Assembly: GCF_021390575.1 (NCBI RefSeq)
Contig: NZ_JAJEJQ010000003.1
Span: forward strand, 488,001-552,000
DNA length: 64,000 nt
From: Paraburkholderia adhaesiva
GTDB taxonomy: Bacteria > Pseudomonadota > Gammaproteobacteria > Burkholderiales > Burkholderiaceae
Direction: 5' to 3'
In this document: piece after piece, positions 1 through 7,998 of the stretch
Layout of the letters: every line of letters starts with the position of its first letter
Numbering within the stretch: position 1 is the stretch's first letter
Position numbers and translations under genes: made by a program
Notes under the pieces: model-generated
What the model saw: the letters and a program-made list of their open reading frames with translations, nothing else
What the model was told of the DNA's origin: nothing
Databases searched by the model: none

Positions 1-475
1 ACGCAGCAACGCCAAACGTGGTTCCGAGCAGCATCGCGAGTCGGTTCGGATTGCTCGCGAGCAACGCGAACGACGCCGCCGCGCCGATCGTCATCGCCCA
101 GCTTTTCGGGTTGAGCCAGAGCAGCAGGAAACCATTGACGAGCGTAACCGGCCGCGCGGGGCCTGCGGCGCTCGCGGGGTCATTACCCGCGCCTGGCGGC
201 CCGCTGCGGGCAATACGCCACGCGAGCCACAGCAGATACGCGGAGCCGAGCGCCTTCACCGCCGTTTGCAGCGACGGCAGCGCGAGCAGCAGACCGCCAA
301 GCCCTAGCGCCGCGACCGCAGCGAGCAAGGCGAGGCCTATCGCGATGCCGAGCATCAGCGGAATCGAGCGTACGAAGCCGAAGCGCGCGCCCGAGGCGGT
401 GGCGAGTGTGGTTGCACCGCCAGGCGTGACGGTCGAGACAGCGACGAAAAGTACGAGCGGCAGGATCGAGGTCAT
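1..475 (-). CDS. LysE/RhtB family amino-acid exporter (3' end cut by window)
   Basis: The gene starts with ATG at 475 and runs off the left edge, leaving 158 visible residues. The translation opens MTSILPLVLFVAVSTVTPGG, the usual LysE/RhtB N-terminus with its TPGP-like motif. Hydrophobic helices follow, and a later NPKSW motif matches the conserved NPK segment of the family. These inner-membrane proteins export amino acids or their derivatives; the substrate cannot be read here. The gene is divergent from the LysR gene at 577, which is the obvious candidate regulator. Confidence 0.88.
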   Translation of the reverse strand, partial: MTSILPLVLFVAVSTVTPGGATTLATASGARFGFVRSIPLMLGIAIGLALLAAVAALGLGGLLLALPSLQTAVKALGSAYLLWLAWRIARSGPPGAGNDPASAAGPARPVTLVNGFLLLWLNPKSWAMTIGAAASFALLASNPNRLAMLLGTTFGVAA

Positions 476-554
476 CGGTGCACATCCAGGGGCGTGAGAT
501 CTGCACTGTACGGATCGGCAACGCATCCTGAAAGGCAATAATATTGATGCGATC

Positions 555-571
555 CATTACGCCACATAATG
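555..571. promoter_or_regulatory. Candidate LysR-type operator between the lysE-like and lysR genes
   Basis: CATTA at 555-559 and TAATG at 567-571 form an inverted repeat around seven bases, with a T-N11-A core (T557, A569) as in LysR-type boxes. It lies just before the ATG at 577, which favours that start over upstream in-frame codons. The regulator assignment is inferred from position only. Confidence 0.4.
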
Positions 572-576
572 CATCG

Positions 577-1467
577 ATGAACCGGAACCTCGACCTCGAT
601 CTGATCCGCACCTTTGTTGCCGTCGCCGATAGCGGCAGCATGACCGTCGCTTCGAAACTGCTGCACATGACGCAAGGCGCTGTGAGCCAGCAGGTGAAGC
701 GCCTCGAAGACGTGCTGGACTGTCTCCTATTCGTGCGGAAGACGCGCAAGCTGGAGCTTTCGCGCGAGGGTGAGACGTTTCTCGTGAAAGCACGCGAACT
801 GCTGCGGCTGAACGACGAAATCTGGGCCGACATGACCAGCCAGCCGTTGCGCGGCGCCCTGCGCGTGGGTGTGCCCTTCGATCTCGTGACGCGGCTCGCG
901 CCCGCGATGAAGGCATTTGCCGAGGCGCATCCCTACGTCGACATTTCGCTCGTCTGCGCGGCGTCGCCGGAGTTGAGCGGAGCGGTCAATACCGGTCGTG
1001 TGGATGTGTCGTTGGTCGAATACGTCGCGAGCGAAGCTGAAGGCGAAGTGGTCCGCATTGAGCCGTTGGTGTGGGTCAGTGGGCGCGGCAGCGATGCATG
1101 GGAGAAGCGGCCGTTGCCGCTGTCGATGGTGGACGAGCGTTGCGCCTTTCGCTCTGTGGTGCTCGGCGCGCTCGCGGACAAGGGCATCGCGTGGCGCACG
1201 GTATTCGAGAGCGGCAACATCGAGGCGACCGCTGCGACGGTGCGCGCGGGACTCGCGATCACGACCTGGCTCGTCTCCACGGTGCCGGCTGGTCTGGAGA
1301 TACTCACGCCTCAAGCAACCGGCTTGCCTGCGCTGCCGCCGTTCGCGATCTGCCTGCGATTGCCCACGACGGTTCAGCCCGCGGCACAGGAGTTCGCGCG
1401 CCACGTACGCGAGTCGATGTCGAACGACGCAGGCACTCGACGCGCGCAGTTTGCGAACATCGCGTGA
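577..1467 (+). CDS. LysR family transcriptional regulator
   Basis: A 296-residue DNA-binding regulator. The N-terminal winged helix-turn-helix (roughly residues 5-65) contains the typical pattern SKLLHMTQGAVSQQVKRLE. A periplasmic-binding-protein-like effector domain follows, for example LRVGVPFDLVTRLAPAMKAF. The ATG at 577 was chosen because the family normally begins a few residues before DLDLIRTF and because a LysR-like box lies just upstream; an in-frame ATG at 544 would add 11 residues. The divergent exporter gene at 475 suggests that this protein controls it. Confidence 0.9.
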   Translation: MNRNLDLDLIRTFVAVADSGSMTVASKLLHMTQGAVSQQVKRLEDVLDCLLFVRKTRKLELSREGETFLVKARELLRLNDEIWADMTSQPLRGALRVGVPFDLVTRLAPAMKAFAEAHPYVDISLVCAASPELSGAVNTGRVDVSLVEYVASEAEGEVVRIEPLVWVSGRGSDAWEKRPLPLSMVDERCAFRSVVLGALADKGIAWRTVFESGNIEATAATVRAGLAITTWLVSTVPAGLEILTPQATGLPALPPFAICLRLPTTVQPAAQEFARHVRESMSNDAGTRRAQFANIA

Positions 1468-1777
1468 CTTGTTCCACAAGCGCTGCGGGAGCGCCGCCGC
1501 GAAAAAATCGGTGACCCGGCGCACACGCGCAGGCATGAAGCGACGTCTCGAGTTGCACGCGTCGCAGACGAGAGATGCGAGCGGCAGCGTCGCACCGGCC
1601 GGGACGATGGCCAGCGATCCTGATCAGCCTTCGGGGCGCAGCGCCCGCGGCGTGCGATTCTGGCGGCAAAAGGCTACCCGGCGGCTGACTGCCGCTCACC
1701 GGGTGCAGCTCTTCCGCCCGCGACAGCGCCGCGACCTGGACGGGAACCTTGCGTGTTCCGTCGAGCGTTGCGCGCGC
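1468..1777. other. Intergenic stretch with a stem-loop
   Basis: No convincing gene is visible between the convergent LysR and BON genes. A stem-loop at 1676-1704 (ACCCGG pairing with CCGGGT, with an inner CGGC/GCCG pair) may help end transcription, but no T-run follows it. Confidence 0.4.
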
Positions 1778-2131
1778 TTACTGTCCTCCTTGTTCCTTGA
1801 GCGAAAGGTGATTGTCCACCGAGGTTACGCCAGCCACCCCCTTGGCGGCCGTCCCGGCGAGATCAATCTGCGGTGCCTCGGGTACCGTTCCCTCCAGCAC
1901 CACCGCGCCGCCGTGCGCTCTCACGATGATGTTCTCAGTGTGCAGCCCGTGGGTTTTCACGAGTGCAGCACGCACTTTTTTAACGAGCGCGTGGTTTTGC
2001 GCTTTTGCCGATGGCGCCGCCGGTGTGGCGGGTGCCATCTCACCGCCGTCGCTCGCTTGCGCGCGGGCGTCAACTGAAGCAAGCATGACCAGGACACTAC
2101 TTGCCAACGTGATTATTTTGATCGCGTTCAT
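1778..2131 (-). CDS. Secreted BON-domain protein
   Basis: A 117-residue protein starting at ATG 2131, with an AAGGA ribosome binding site about eight bases upstream. Residues 1-25 (MNAIKIITLASSVLVMLASVDARAQA) form a signal peptide, so the product is periplasmic. After an Ala/Pro-rich linker comes one BON domain (about residues 47-115): VRAALVKTHGLHTENIIVRAHGGAVVLEGTV and a later GVAGVTSVDNHLSL. BON proteins such as OsmY bind membranes or other envelope parts and are often stress-induced. It stands alone. The longer in-frame extension upstream has no signal peptide at its start and was rejected. Confidence 0.8.
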   Translation of the reverse strand: MNAIKIITLASSVLVMLASVDARAQASDGGEMAPATPAAPSAKAQNHALVKKVRAALVKTHGLHTENIIVRAHGGAVVLEGTVPEAPQIDLAGTAAKGVAGVTSVDNHLSLKEQGGQ

Positions 2132-2838
2132 ACAGGTTCCTTTCTTCGATAGCTGAGGATCACTCCAACGCCCTTGCGCTACATCCGGCACCGAGCTCCT
2201 GCCCGTAGACCGGTGAAACGTTCGGCAACGCGGTCTCGGGTCGGCTCGATATGCTGCATCGCGCCGCAAGATAGAACCCAGTAAGTAAACGCTAGTAAAT
2301 CACTGATCCTATGGCAATAAGCATTCCGCTCTGGGAAATCCTCAGATTTATGTGCTTCGCTAGCGTACGTCGTAAGAAAACATTTCGAAAAGATTGATAC
2401 GCACGTTGAAAAGCCGTGTACCTCCCGGCGGTCTCAGGTTAGCGTCCTGCGGCCCATTGGCTGTTAACAAGGTCACCCTGTTGAATCGGCTGGCGACTGC
2501 CTGTCGCGCTCGGCCATATTCGACCGAGGGTGTGTAAAAACGCGCCCGGTCGCCTAGACTGAATCGACCTGTTAGCGCGAGAGGCGGAGATAGGGCGATT
2601 TGTTCCGAGTGCTCAATCGTAGGGCGATTCTTGTACTCGATGCGTTCAAGCGCCAGGAGCAAGGGCGTCGCGCCGAGGGACATTTAGCGATCCATCGCAA
2701 CGTTGTCGGAGTGCGCTCCGCTCGCACGTATTCAGATGCGCGTTGTGAAATAGAACTTCGAAAGAAGCCGCTGGCAACATTCTCGATGCCTCGCGGAGCA
2801 CCAACACTTCAATCAATTTCTTATAGGAGGTACTACCG
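2132..2838. other. Long intergenic region upstream of the hydrolase gene
   Basis: It holds the promoter side of the BON gene at its left end and the hydrolase gene promoter at its right. Base composition is less GC-rich than the flanking genes. Apart from the doubtful minus-strand frame at 2360-2683 nothing convincing was found. Confidence 0.4.
2360..2683 (-). CDS. Doubtful hypothetical ORF, possibly a decayed mobile-element end
   Basis: A 107-codon open frame in an otherwise gene-free stretch. I recognise no domain. The C-terminal half is not strongly arginine/serine biased as shadow frames here usually are, but there is no good ribosome binding site. The DNA carries a GTGTAAAAACGC stretch near 2531 that resembles the terminal regions of Burkholderia insertion sequences; that resemblance is from memory and unverified. 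It may be a remnant rather than a gene. Confidence 0.2.
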   Translation of the reverse strand: MSLGATPLLLALERIEYKNRPTIEHSEQIALSPPLALTGRFSLGDRARFYTPSVEYGRARQAVASRFNRVTLLTANGPQDANLRPPGGTRLFNVRINLFEMFSYDVR

Positions 2839-3657
2839 ATGCCTACGATCACCACTCCGGACGGCGTAAAGATCTTCTACAAGGACTGGGGGTCCGGTCA
2901 GCCGATCATTTTCAGCCATGGCTGGCCCCTGTCGGCCGACGACTGGGACGCCCAGATGATGTTTTTCCTTCACCACGGCTACCGGGTGATCGCCCATGAC
3001 CGGCGTGGGCACGGGCGGTCCGAGCAAGTCGGCACCGGCAACGACATGGACCACTGGGTCGCCGACCTCGCTGCACTGACCGAACACCTCGGCGTCCGCG
3101 ACGCGATCCACATCGGGCACTCCACCGGCGGCGGCGAGGTGGCCCGCTACGTTGCTCGCCACCAAGAGCGGGTCGCCAAGGCAGTGCTGGTGGCCTCGTT
3201 GACGCCGAACATGGTGAAAACCGACGCGAACCCTGCGGGTCAGCCGCGGGAGTGGTTCGACGCGGTTAAGTCAGGCGTGCTTGGCAACCGGTCGGAGTTT
3301 TACCGGGCAGTCCCGGAGGGTCCGTTCTATGGATTCAACCGTCCGGGCGCCAAGCCGTCTGAGGCGGTGATCGCGAACTGGTGGCGCCAGGGCATGGCCG
3401 GCAGCGCCCAGGCCCACTACGAGACCGTATTCTCCTGGCTGGAGGACTACACCGAAGATCTGAAGAAGATCACTGTGCCGGTACTGGTCATGCATGGCGA
3501 AGACGACCAGATCGTCCCGTTCGCCAGTTCGGTGCCCCGCGCGGTCGACCTGCTCGCGAACGGTGTGCTGAAGACATACTCGGGCTTCCCGCACGGCATG
3601 CTGACCACCCACGCGGACGTCCTCAACCCCGACCTTCTCGAGTTCATCAAATCCTGA
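2839..3657 (+). CDS. Alpha/beta hydrolase of the non-haem chloroperoxidase/arylesterase family
   Basis: A 272-residue cytoplasmic hydrolase with a strong AGGAGG site before the ATG. It follows the bacterial perhydrolase/arylesterase pattern throughout: oxyanion segment FSHGWPL (25-31), nucleophile elbow GHSTGG with Ser95, acid in HGEDDQIVP with Asp223, and His252 in GFPHGM. These sit one residue after the published triad of the Pseudomonas fluorescens esterase (Ser94, Asp222, His251), and length matches. Such enzymes hydrolyse small esters and form peracids from carboxylic acids and peroxide; native substrates are rarely known. It is a single-gene unit. Confidence 0.92.
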   Translation: MPTITTPDGVKIFYKDWGSGQPIIFSHGWPLSADDWDAQMMFFLHHGYRVIAHDRRGHGRSEQVGTGNDMDHWVADLAALTEHLGVRDAIHIGHSTGGGEVARYVARHQERVAKAVLVASLTPNMVKTDANPAGQPREWFDAVKSGVLGNRSEFYRAVPEGPFYGFNRPGAKPSEAVIANWWRQGMAGSAQAHYETVFSWLEDYTEDLKKITVPVLVMHGEDDQIVPFASSVPRAVDLLANGVLKTYSGFPHGMLTTHADVLNPDLLEFIKS

Positions 3658-3689
3658 CGGGACGCCAGCCCGAACCAGAACCAGGCAAT

Positions 3690-3722
3690 TCGAGTGGCGC
3701 GCTCCATGGGTGCGCCACTCGA
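3690..3722. terminator. Stem-loop after the hydrolase gene
   Basis: TCGAGTGGCGC at 3690-3700 pairs with GCGCCACTCGA at 3712-3722 around an 11-base loop, 33 bases past the stop codon. There is no T-run, so it may be a weak or factor-assisted terminator. Confidence 0.5.
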
Positions 3723-4365
3723 CCTACGTGTCCGCTTAGGATCCCGTTTGAGTCGGAAAAAGGCTCGTGTCTTTCCTCACTCTTCCGCGGCAGCTAGAGG
3801 CAGTCGCCGTCGATCCATCGCCGCTCACTCCTTCACAGGCAGTTCTGCGACTGTGTCTGCCGCGTGAGAACTCGAGTCGGTTTCGACCGGCTCGATGGTA
3901 GCGGCGAGACCAGTCGCTCGCTGGACATGTTGTTCAAACAAGGCCTTAAGTTCGGGACGCAGTCCATCGCCGCGTTGAGCAGCGAGCGCGTGAAGCGAAA
4001 GAAACGGCAGCATGATCGGGCTCCGGTCAATGAAGGGGCAAGCCCTATGCCGAAGACCAGATTGGCGACCGGGCGCCCGCTACATACAGGTGATTCGAGC
4101 GCACCGGTCTTCCTTCAACGACCTCGTCTTCTGTGCGCTCGCGAGGACACCATATGGCAGTCACTCGACCGAGGCACTCCGATTCTTGCTGCCTGATTGC
4201 TGTGAACAACAGGTAACGCTTATGGCGAAACGACTATGCCGTCTTCCGTCCTTGTCGCGGCACTATGTCGAGGAAGTCGCCGAGCGCTTCCCATGACGTC
4301 TCGTTTCGTTGCCGGAGTCAATCGATCCGGACATTGCGACCGACGATGGCGATGACGCACAAGCA
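3723..4365. other. Gene-free stretch, possibly with a protein fragment
   Basis: No complete gene can be supported. On the minus strand a frame ending at 3825 reads open back to about 4080. Its residues include LPFLSLHALAAQRGDGLRP, which looks protein-like but lacks a plausible start region, so it could be the 3' remnant of a lost gene. Composition is lower in GC than the neighbours. Confidence 0.3.
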
Positions 4366-4791
4366 TCATGGGCGTGATTTGCCAAAGCCGAATTGCCCGC
4401 GCTCACGCTTCGCGTTCGACTCGTTTGTGTGCAATTGATCATAGGCCTGCCGTGCAGTCTCAACTTCGTCAAGATATTCGACGGTCCAGGCATACAGCGC
4501 TTTGAATGGCCGTTGAAGTTTGCGGCCGAGCGTACTGATTTCATATTCCACAGACACCGGCGATGTCGGCAGTACATGCCGTGTTAGCAAACCGTTTCGC
4601 TCCAGGCGACGCAAACAGTCCGTCAGGGCTTTCTGCGAGACACCTTCCAGCCTCCGTTTGATTTCATTGAAACGAAGAGGTCCGGTATCGAGGACCGTCA
4701 GAATCATCATTGACCATTTGTCTGCAATCTGATCAAACAAAATCCGGCTAGGGCAATCGACCGCGAATCTTTGCGGTGCACTTTTCGGCAT
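4366..4791 (-). CDS. HxlR family transcriptional regulator
   Basis: A 141-residue winged-helix regulator with a GGAGG site before the ATG at 4791. It shows the family hallmarks: an N-terminal cysteine region (FAVDCPSRILFDQIADKWSM), then LDTGPLRFNEIKRRLEGVSQ, LTDCLRRLERNGLLTR and VEYEISTLGRKL. HxlR proteins such as YodB, HypR and QorR bind inverted repeats and often sense electrophiles or oxidants through the N-terminal cysteine (here about residue 13). It is divergent from an old-yellow-enzyme oxidoreductase, the classic target of this regulator type. The tail is somewhat extended and basic. Confidence 0.92.
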   Translation of the reverse strand: MPKSAPQRFAVDCPSRILFDQIADKWSMMILTVLDTGPLRFNEIKRRLEGVSQKALTDCLRRLERNGLLTRHVLPTSPVSVEYEISTLGRKLQRPFKALYAWTVEYLDEVETARQAYDQLHTNESNAKRERGQFGFGKSRP

Positions 4792-4806
4792 GGCAGTTAC
4801 CTCCAA

Positions 4807-4824
4807 TATACTTAGTCGAGTATA
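4807..4824. promoter_or_regulatory. Inverted repeat 1, likely HxlR operator
   Basis: TATACT at 4807-4812 and AGTATA at 4819-4824 are perfect inverted arms around six bases. This gives a TACT-N6-AGTA core similar to sites of YodB-type regulators. It lies 16 bases upstream of the hxlR-type gene start. The binding partner is inferred from gene arrangement. Confidence 0.6.
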
Positions 4825-4843
4825 AGTGCGTAATTGCAATTAA

Positions 4844-4858
4844 GTATAAAAAATATAC
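4844..4858. promoter_or_regulatory. Inverted repeat 2, likely HxlR operator near the oxidoreductase gene
   Basis: GTATA at 4844-4848 and TATAC at 4854-4858 flank five A residues, 34 bases before the oxidoreductase ATG. With the repeat at 4807 it makes a pair of related sites in one AT-rich divergent promoter. The two centres are about 35 bases apart, a little over three helical turns. Confidence 0.5.
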
Positions 4859-4892
4859 CATCTCCAACGTCAACCCAACTGGAGACCCGGTC

Positions 4893-6008
4893 ATGACTGA
4901 AATTTCCCTTGATGCACTGTTCGAGCCGTTCGAGCTCAAGACACTGAAACTGAAAAACCGCGTGGTAATGTCGCCGATGACGCGTTCGTTTTCGCCTGAG
5001 GGAGTACCTGGCGCGGATGTCGCCGCTTACTACCAGCGTCGCGCGGACAATGGCGTGGGCCTGATTATCTCCGAGGGAACGGTGATCGACCGCCCTGCAT
5101 CGCGCAACGATCCGAACATTCCTTTGTTCCACGGTGACGCGCCTTTGAATGGATGGCAGAGCGTGATTGATGGCGTTCATGCCGCGGGAGGCGCCATGGG
5201 GCCGCAGATCTGGCACGTCGGTTCGGTGAAGAGTCCGATGACGAGCTGGGAGCCGGACAATGGCATCGAAAGCCCCTCCGGGCTGGTTGATGCGAGCGAG
5301 GCACGAGGTACGGCAATGACAGATGAAGCCATTGTCGATACCATCGACGCCTTTGCTCGCGCGGCGGCAGACGCCCAGCGGCTGGGCTTTGACGTCATCG
5401 AGATTCATGGCGCGCATGGTTATCTGATTGATCAATTTTTCTGGTCTGCGACCAATCGACGTTCCGATCGATATGGCGGCATCACGCTCCGGGAGCGCTC
5501 GCGTTTTGCGATCGAGGTGATCCGGGCAATGCGACGCGCGGTAGGTGCCGAGCTGCCGATTATTCTGCGTCTTAGTCAGTGGAAACAGCAGGATTACGCG
5601 GCGCGACTGGCCGATACGCCGGACGCCATGGCTGACTGGTTGGTCCCGCTGGTGGAGGCCGGTGTGGACATCCTGCATTGTTCTCAGCGGCGTTTTTGGG
5701 AGCCGGAATTTCCGGACGTCGATGGACTGGAAGGACTGAATTTCGCGGGTTGGGCCAAGAAACTGACGGGGGCGGCAACCATCACGGTGGGTTCGGTGGG
5801 ACTCTCTGGCGATTTCCTGAGCGCATTCGGTGGAGAGACGTCACAGCCGGCCAGCCTGGCGAATCTGGTTCAGCGTCTGGAGCGCCGGGAATTCGATCTC
5901 GTCGCGGTAGGGCGCGCGTTACTGTCCGATCCGGCCTGGGCCGAAAAATTGCGGCGGAGTGAGCCATTGGCAGGCTTCAACCCGAGTGATATGGCAGCGT
6001 TGCACTGA
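4893..6008 (+). CDS. NADH:flavin oxidoreductase, old yellow enzyme family
   Basis: A 371-residue FMN-binding TIM barrel. The opening FEPFELKTLKLKNRVVMSPMTRS is the standard OYE N-terminus. Later motifs are QIWHVG (substrate-side histidine), EIHGAHGYLIDQF, TNRRSDRYGG and, near the end, LVAVGRALLSDPAWAEK. These enzymes reduce activated alkenes such as enones and quinones with NAD(P)H. The ATG at 4893 was chosen because the OYE fold begins there; the longer upstream frame crosses the divergent promoter. Pairing with an HxlR regulator suggests induction by electrophiles. A terminator follows directly. Confidence 0.93.
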   Translation: MTEISLDALFEPFELKTLKLKNRVVMSPMTRSFSPEGVPGADVAAYYQRRADNGVGLIISEGTVIDRPASRNDPNIPLFHGDAPLNGWQSVIDGVHAAGGAMGPQIWHVGSVKSPMTSWEPDNGIESPSGLVDASEARGTAMTDEAIVDTIDAFARAAADAQRLGFDVIEIHGAHGYLIDQFFWSATNRRSDRYGGITLRERSRFAIEVIRAMRRAVGAELPIILRLSQWKQQDYAARLADTPDAMADWLVPLVEAGVDILHCSQRRFWEPEFPDVDGLEGLNFAGWAKKLTGAATITVGSVGLSGDFLSAFGGETSQPASLANLVQRLERREFDLVAVGRALLSDPAWAEKLRRSEPLAGFNPSDMAALH

Positions 6009-6021
6009 CCAGCCGTAAACA

Positions 6022-6046
6022 AACGGACGCTTTCGCGTCCGTTTTC
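6022..6046 (+). terminator. Rho-independent terminator of the oxidoreductase gene
   Basis: AAACGGACGC at 6022-6031 pairs with GCGTCCGTTT at 6036-6045 around a TTTC loop and runs into T residues. It sits 14 bases after the stop codon and is a well-formed intrinsic terminator. Confidence 0.9.
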
Positions 6047-6240
6047 ATTCAACAATCGAATGGGCAAGATCTTTAGCGGAAAACCGCCCCTGAACGAGGT
6101 AAATATTGAACGAAATCGGGCGACCGATATCGACACGACGAGGTTTGTCATCAGAATCAAACCGATAGCAACCGCTCCGATAACCTTGTGACCACATCGC
6201 GCCTTCTTGTTCCGGGGGAGGCCGCGATTCTCGCAGCGGG

Positions 6241-7833
6241 TTAAATCGACGGCAGACTGTCCGCGTGGCTCTGCTCGCGTTGCCGGCCAATCCATGTAGC
6301 AAGATCACGTGCCGACATTGCCTTCGCGTAGTACCAACCCTGCGCATACTGCACGCCTTTCTCGCGGAGCCACGTTATCTGCAACCCCGACTCCACACCC
6401 TCGGCGACGATTTCCAGATTCAGTTCATGCGCCATCGAGATGATGTGAGGCGCGACGACACTCGATGCCGTATCCTGCGCAATCGTGTCGACGAACGATT
6501 TGTCGATCTTCAGAACGTCAATCTCAAAAGTCTGCAGATACGACAGGCTTGAGTAGCCCGTTCCGAAATCGTCGATATAGATCGGATGACCTGCCGCCCT
6601 GAACGCGGCAATAACGCCGCGCGTCGCATCTGCGTTCATGAAGCTGCGCTCTGTGGCCTCGATTCGTATCTGTCTGGCCGCAATGCCGGTTCCCTTCAGC
6701 GATGACGTGAGCAGATTCAGGAAGCGGAAAGTGCACAGATCGTCGCCGCTCACGTTGATCGAGACATAAAACGTTGGATTCGCGGACAGCAAATTGCCGA
6801 GTTGTGCGAGGGTCTTCTCGAGCACGAGATCGGTTAAAGGCTGAATGAGTTGGTTTTCCTCCGCGACCCGTACAAATACTTCAGGTGAGATAGCGCGGCC
6901 ATGCAGTGTCCAGCGCACCAGCGCTTCCACGCCCGCACATTCGTTGTCAGCGAGCCGAACGATGGGTTGATAGACGACCTCAATTTTGCGTCGCGATATA
7001 GCCCATTCGAGCGTTGAAGCAAATGAGAGTTGCCGGGTGATCCGCCTGTACGCCAGCCAGCCAAGCGCGGCACCCGAGACGACACCGATAGTAAGCCACG
7101 CAGCAAGCAGCTTTGGCCAGTCGCCCGTGACGCTGCTGCGAGGCGATTTCACCACTATGGCAAGCGGCCGGCTCGAAGACAAGGCAACCGCATAGTTCCA
7201 GTCCGTGCTCTTCACGTTACCGCCATGCTTCCAGGCGTTGAGCATGTCGTCCTCGTCTGCGCCGGCCGAGACGGCCATGACTGTTCCTGTTGTCGTCTGG
7301 ATCGTCGCGATAGGACGTCGGGATGGGTCAATCAGGTCCACGTAGGACGCCGGATCGATGGAAACATAGTGCCCATTGCGACCGATCAGCAGGTCCTTGC
7401 GTACGTCGCTTAATGGACTCTTCTGGCGGAACCAGACGAGAAACCCGTCGTTGCTGCGGTAGTCGGGCGGCGGCAGCGCGAGGTCCTTTTTGCGCACGTC
7501 GCCAAGAAGCGGAGAACAAAGATACTGCCCATCTGCGTATGCGCCCGCATCCTGGACGTACCGGTAGTTGTATATGACGCGTGCAGCCTGCTCGAGATTC
7601 GACGGTGAGCAAGGCACGCCTGGTTCCCGATCCAGATCGGAGAGGGCGCCAAACGCCTGGAACGTGACAAGCTCAGCACGCATCATCGCCTTGCTGGCGA
7701 AATCCCGAAGCTCCTCCCGGTCACGTCGTTCAACGTCCTTGTTTGCGACATAGAGGCTGGTGAGCACCGGGACGATAGTCGCGAGACACCCAAGGGCTAT
7801 CGAAGCCGAAATTAGCGTTAAGCGCTTAATCAT
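6241..7833 (-). CDS. Membrane CSS-EAL cyclic-di-GMP phosphodiesterase
   Basis: A 530-residue inner-membrane protein starting at ATG 7833. A first transmembrane helix (about residues 5-27) is followed by a periplasmic CSS-type sensor domain with conserved cysteines (PCSPSN, LCSPLLG). A second helix (LAAWLTIGVVSGAALGWLAY) leads to a cytoplasmic EAL domain. Catalytic motifs look intact: VEALVRW, SINVSGDD, IEATER, IDDFGTGYSSL, LKIDKSFV and EIVAEGVE. This matches PdeB/PdeN-type enzymes that hydrolyse c-di-GMP, where the cysteine redox state in the periplasm controls activity. No GGDEF domain is present. The longer upstream frame lacks family support. It is monocistronic. Confidence 0.93.
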   Translation of the reverse strand: MIKRLTLISASIALGCLATIVPVLTSLYVANKDVERRDREELRDFASKAMMRAELVTFQAFGALSDLDREPGVPCSPSNLEQAARVIYNYRYVQDAGAYADGQYLCSPLLGDVRKKDLALPPPDYRSNDGFLVWFRQKSPLSDVRKDLLIGRNGHYVSIDPASYVDLIDPSRRPIATIQTTTGTVMAVSAGADEDDMLNAWKHGGNVKSTDWNYAVALSSSRPLAIVVKSPRSSVTGDWPKLLAAWLTIGVVSGAALGWLAYRRITRQLSFASTLEWAISRRKIEVVYQPIVRLADNECAGVEALVRWTLHGRAISPEVFVRVAEENQLIQPLTDLVLEKTLAQLGNLLSANPTFYVSINVSGDDLCTFRFLNLLTSSLKGTGIAARQIRIEATERSFMNADATRGVIAAFRAAGHPIYIDDFGTGYSSLSYLQTFEIDVLKIDKSFVDTIAQDTASSVVAPHIISMAHELNLEIVAEGVESGLQITWLREKGVQYAQGWYYAKAMSARDLATWIGRQREQSHADSLPSI

Positions 7834-7998
7834 TTCGTACCCCAAGCGTCGAAAGTTTGGGAACGAACGAGCGCTTGAGCGCGTGCGAGCGGCACGCCTC
7901 AGATGTCCGCACCCGAATAGGCGACTATAGAATAGCCCCGCGCGCGCTGTTTTCAACGCGATAACAATCTGTCCTCAGACAGCGATATGGAGTAGTCG

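Noticed and set aside
183..833. Minus-strand frames across the LysE/LysR boundary
   Set aside because: They are antisense to the well-supported LysR gene and arginine/serine-rich, as shadow frames in high-GC DNA usually are.
998..2077. A 359-codon plus-strand frame over the LysR end and the BON gene
   Set aside because: It overlaps two recognisable genes in another frame and has extreme Arg/Cys/Ser content without a domain.
7818..7829. TTAAGCGCTTAA at the start of the EAL gene as a proven operator
   Set aside because: It lies in codons 2-5 and encodes ordinary residues, so it is listed only as a lead, not as a regulatory feature.
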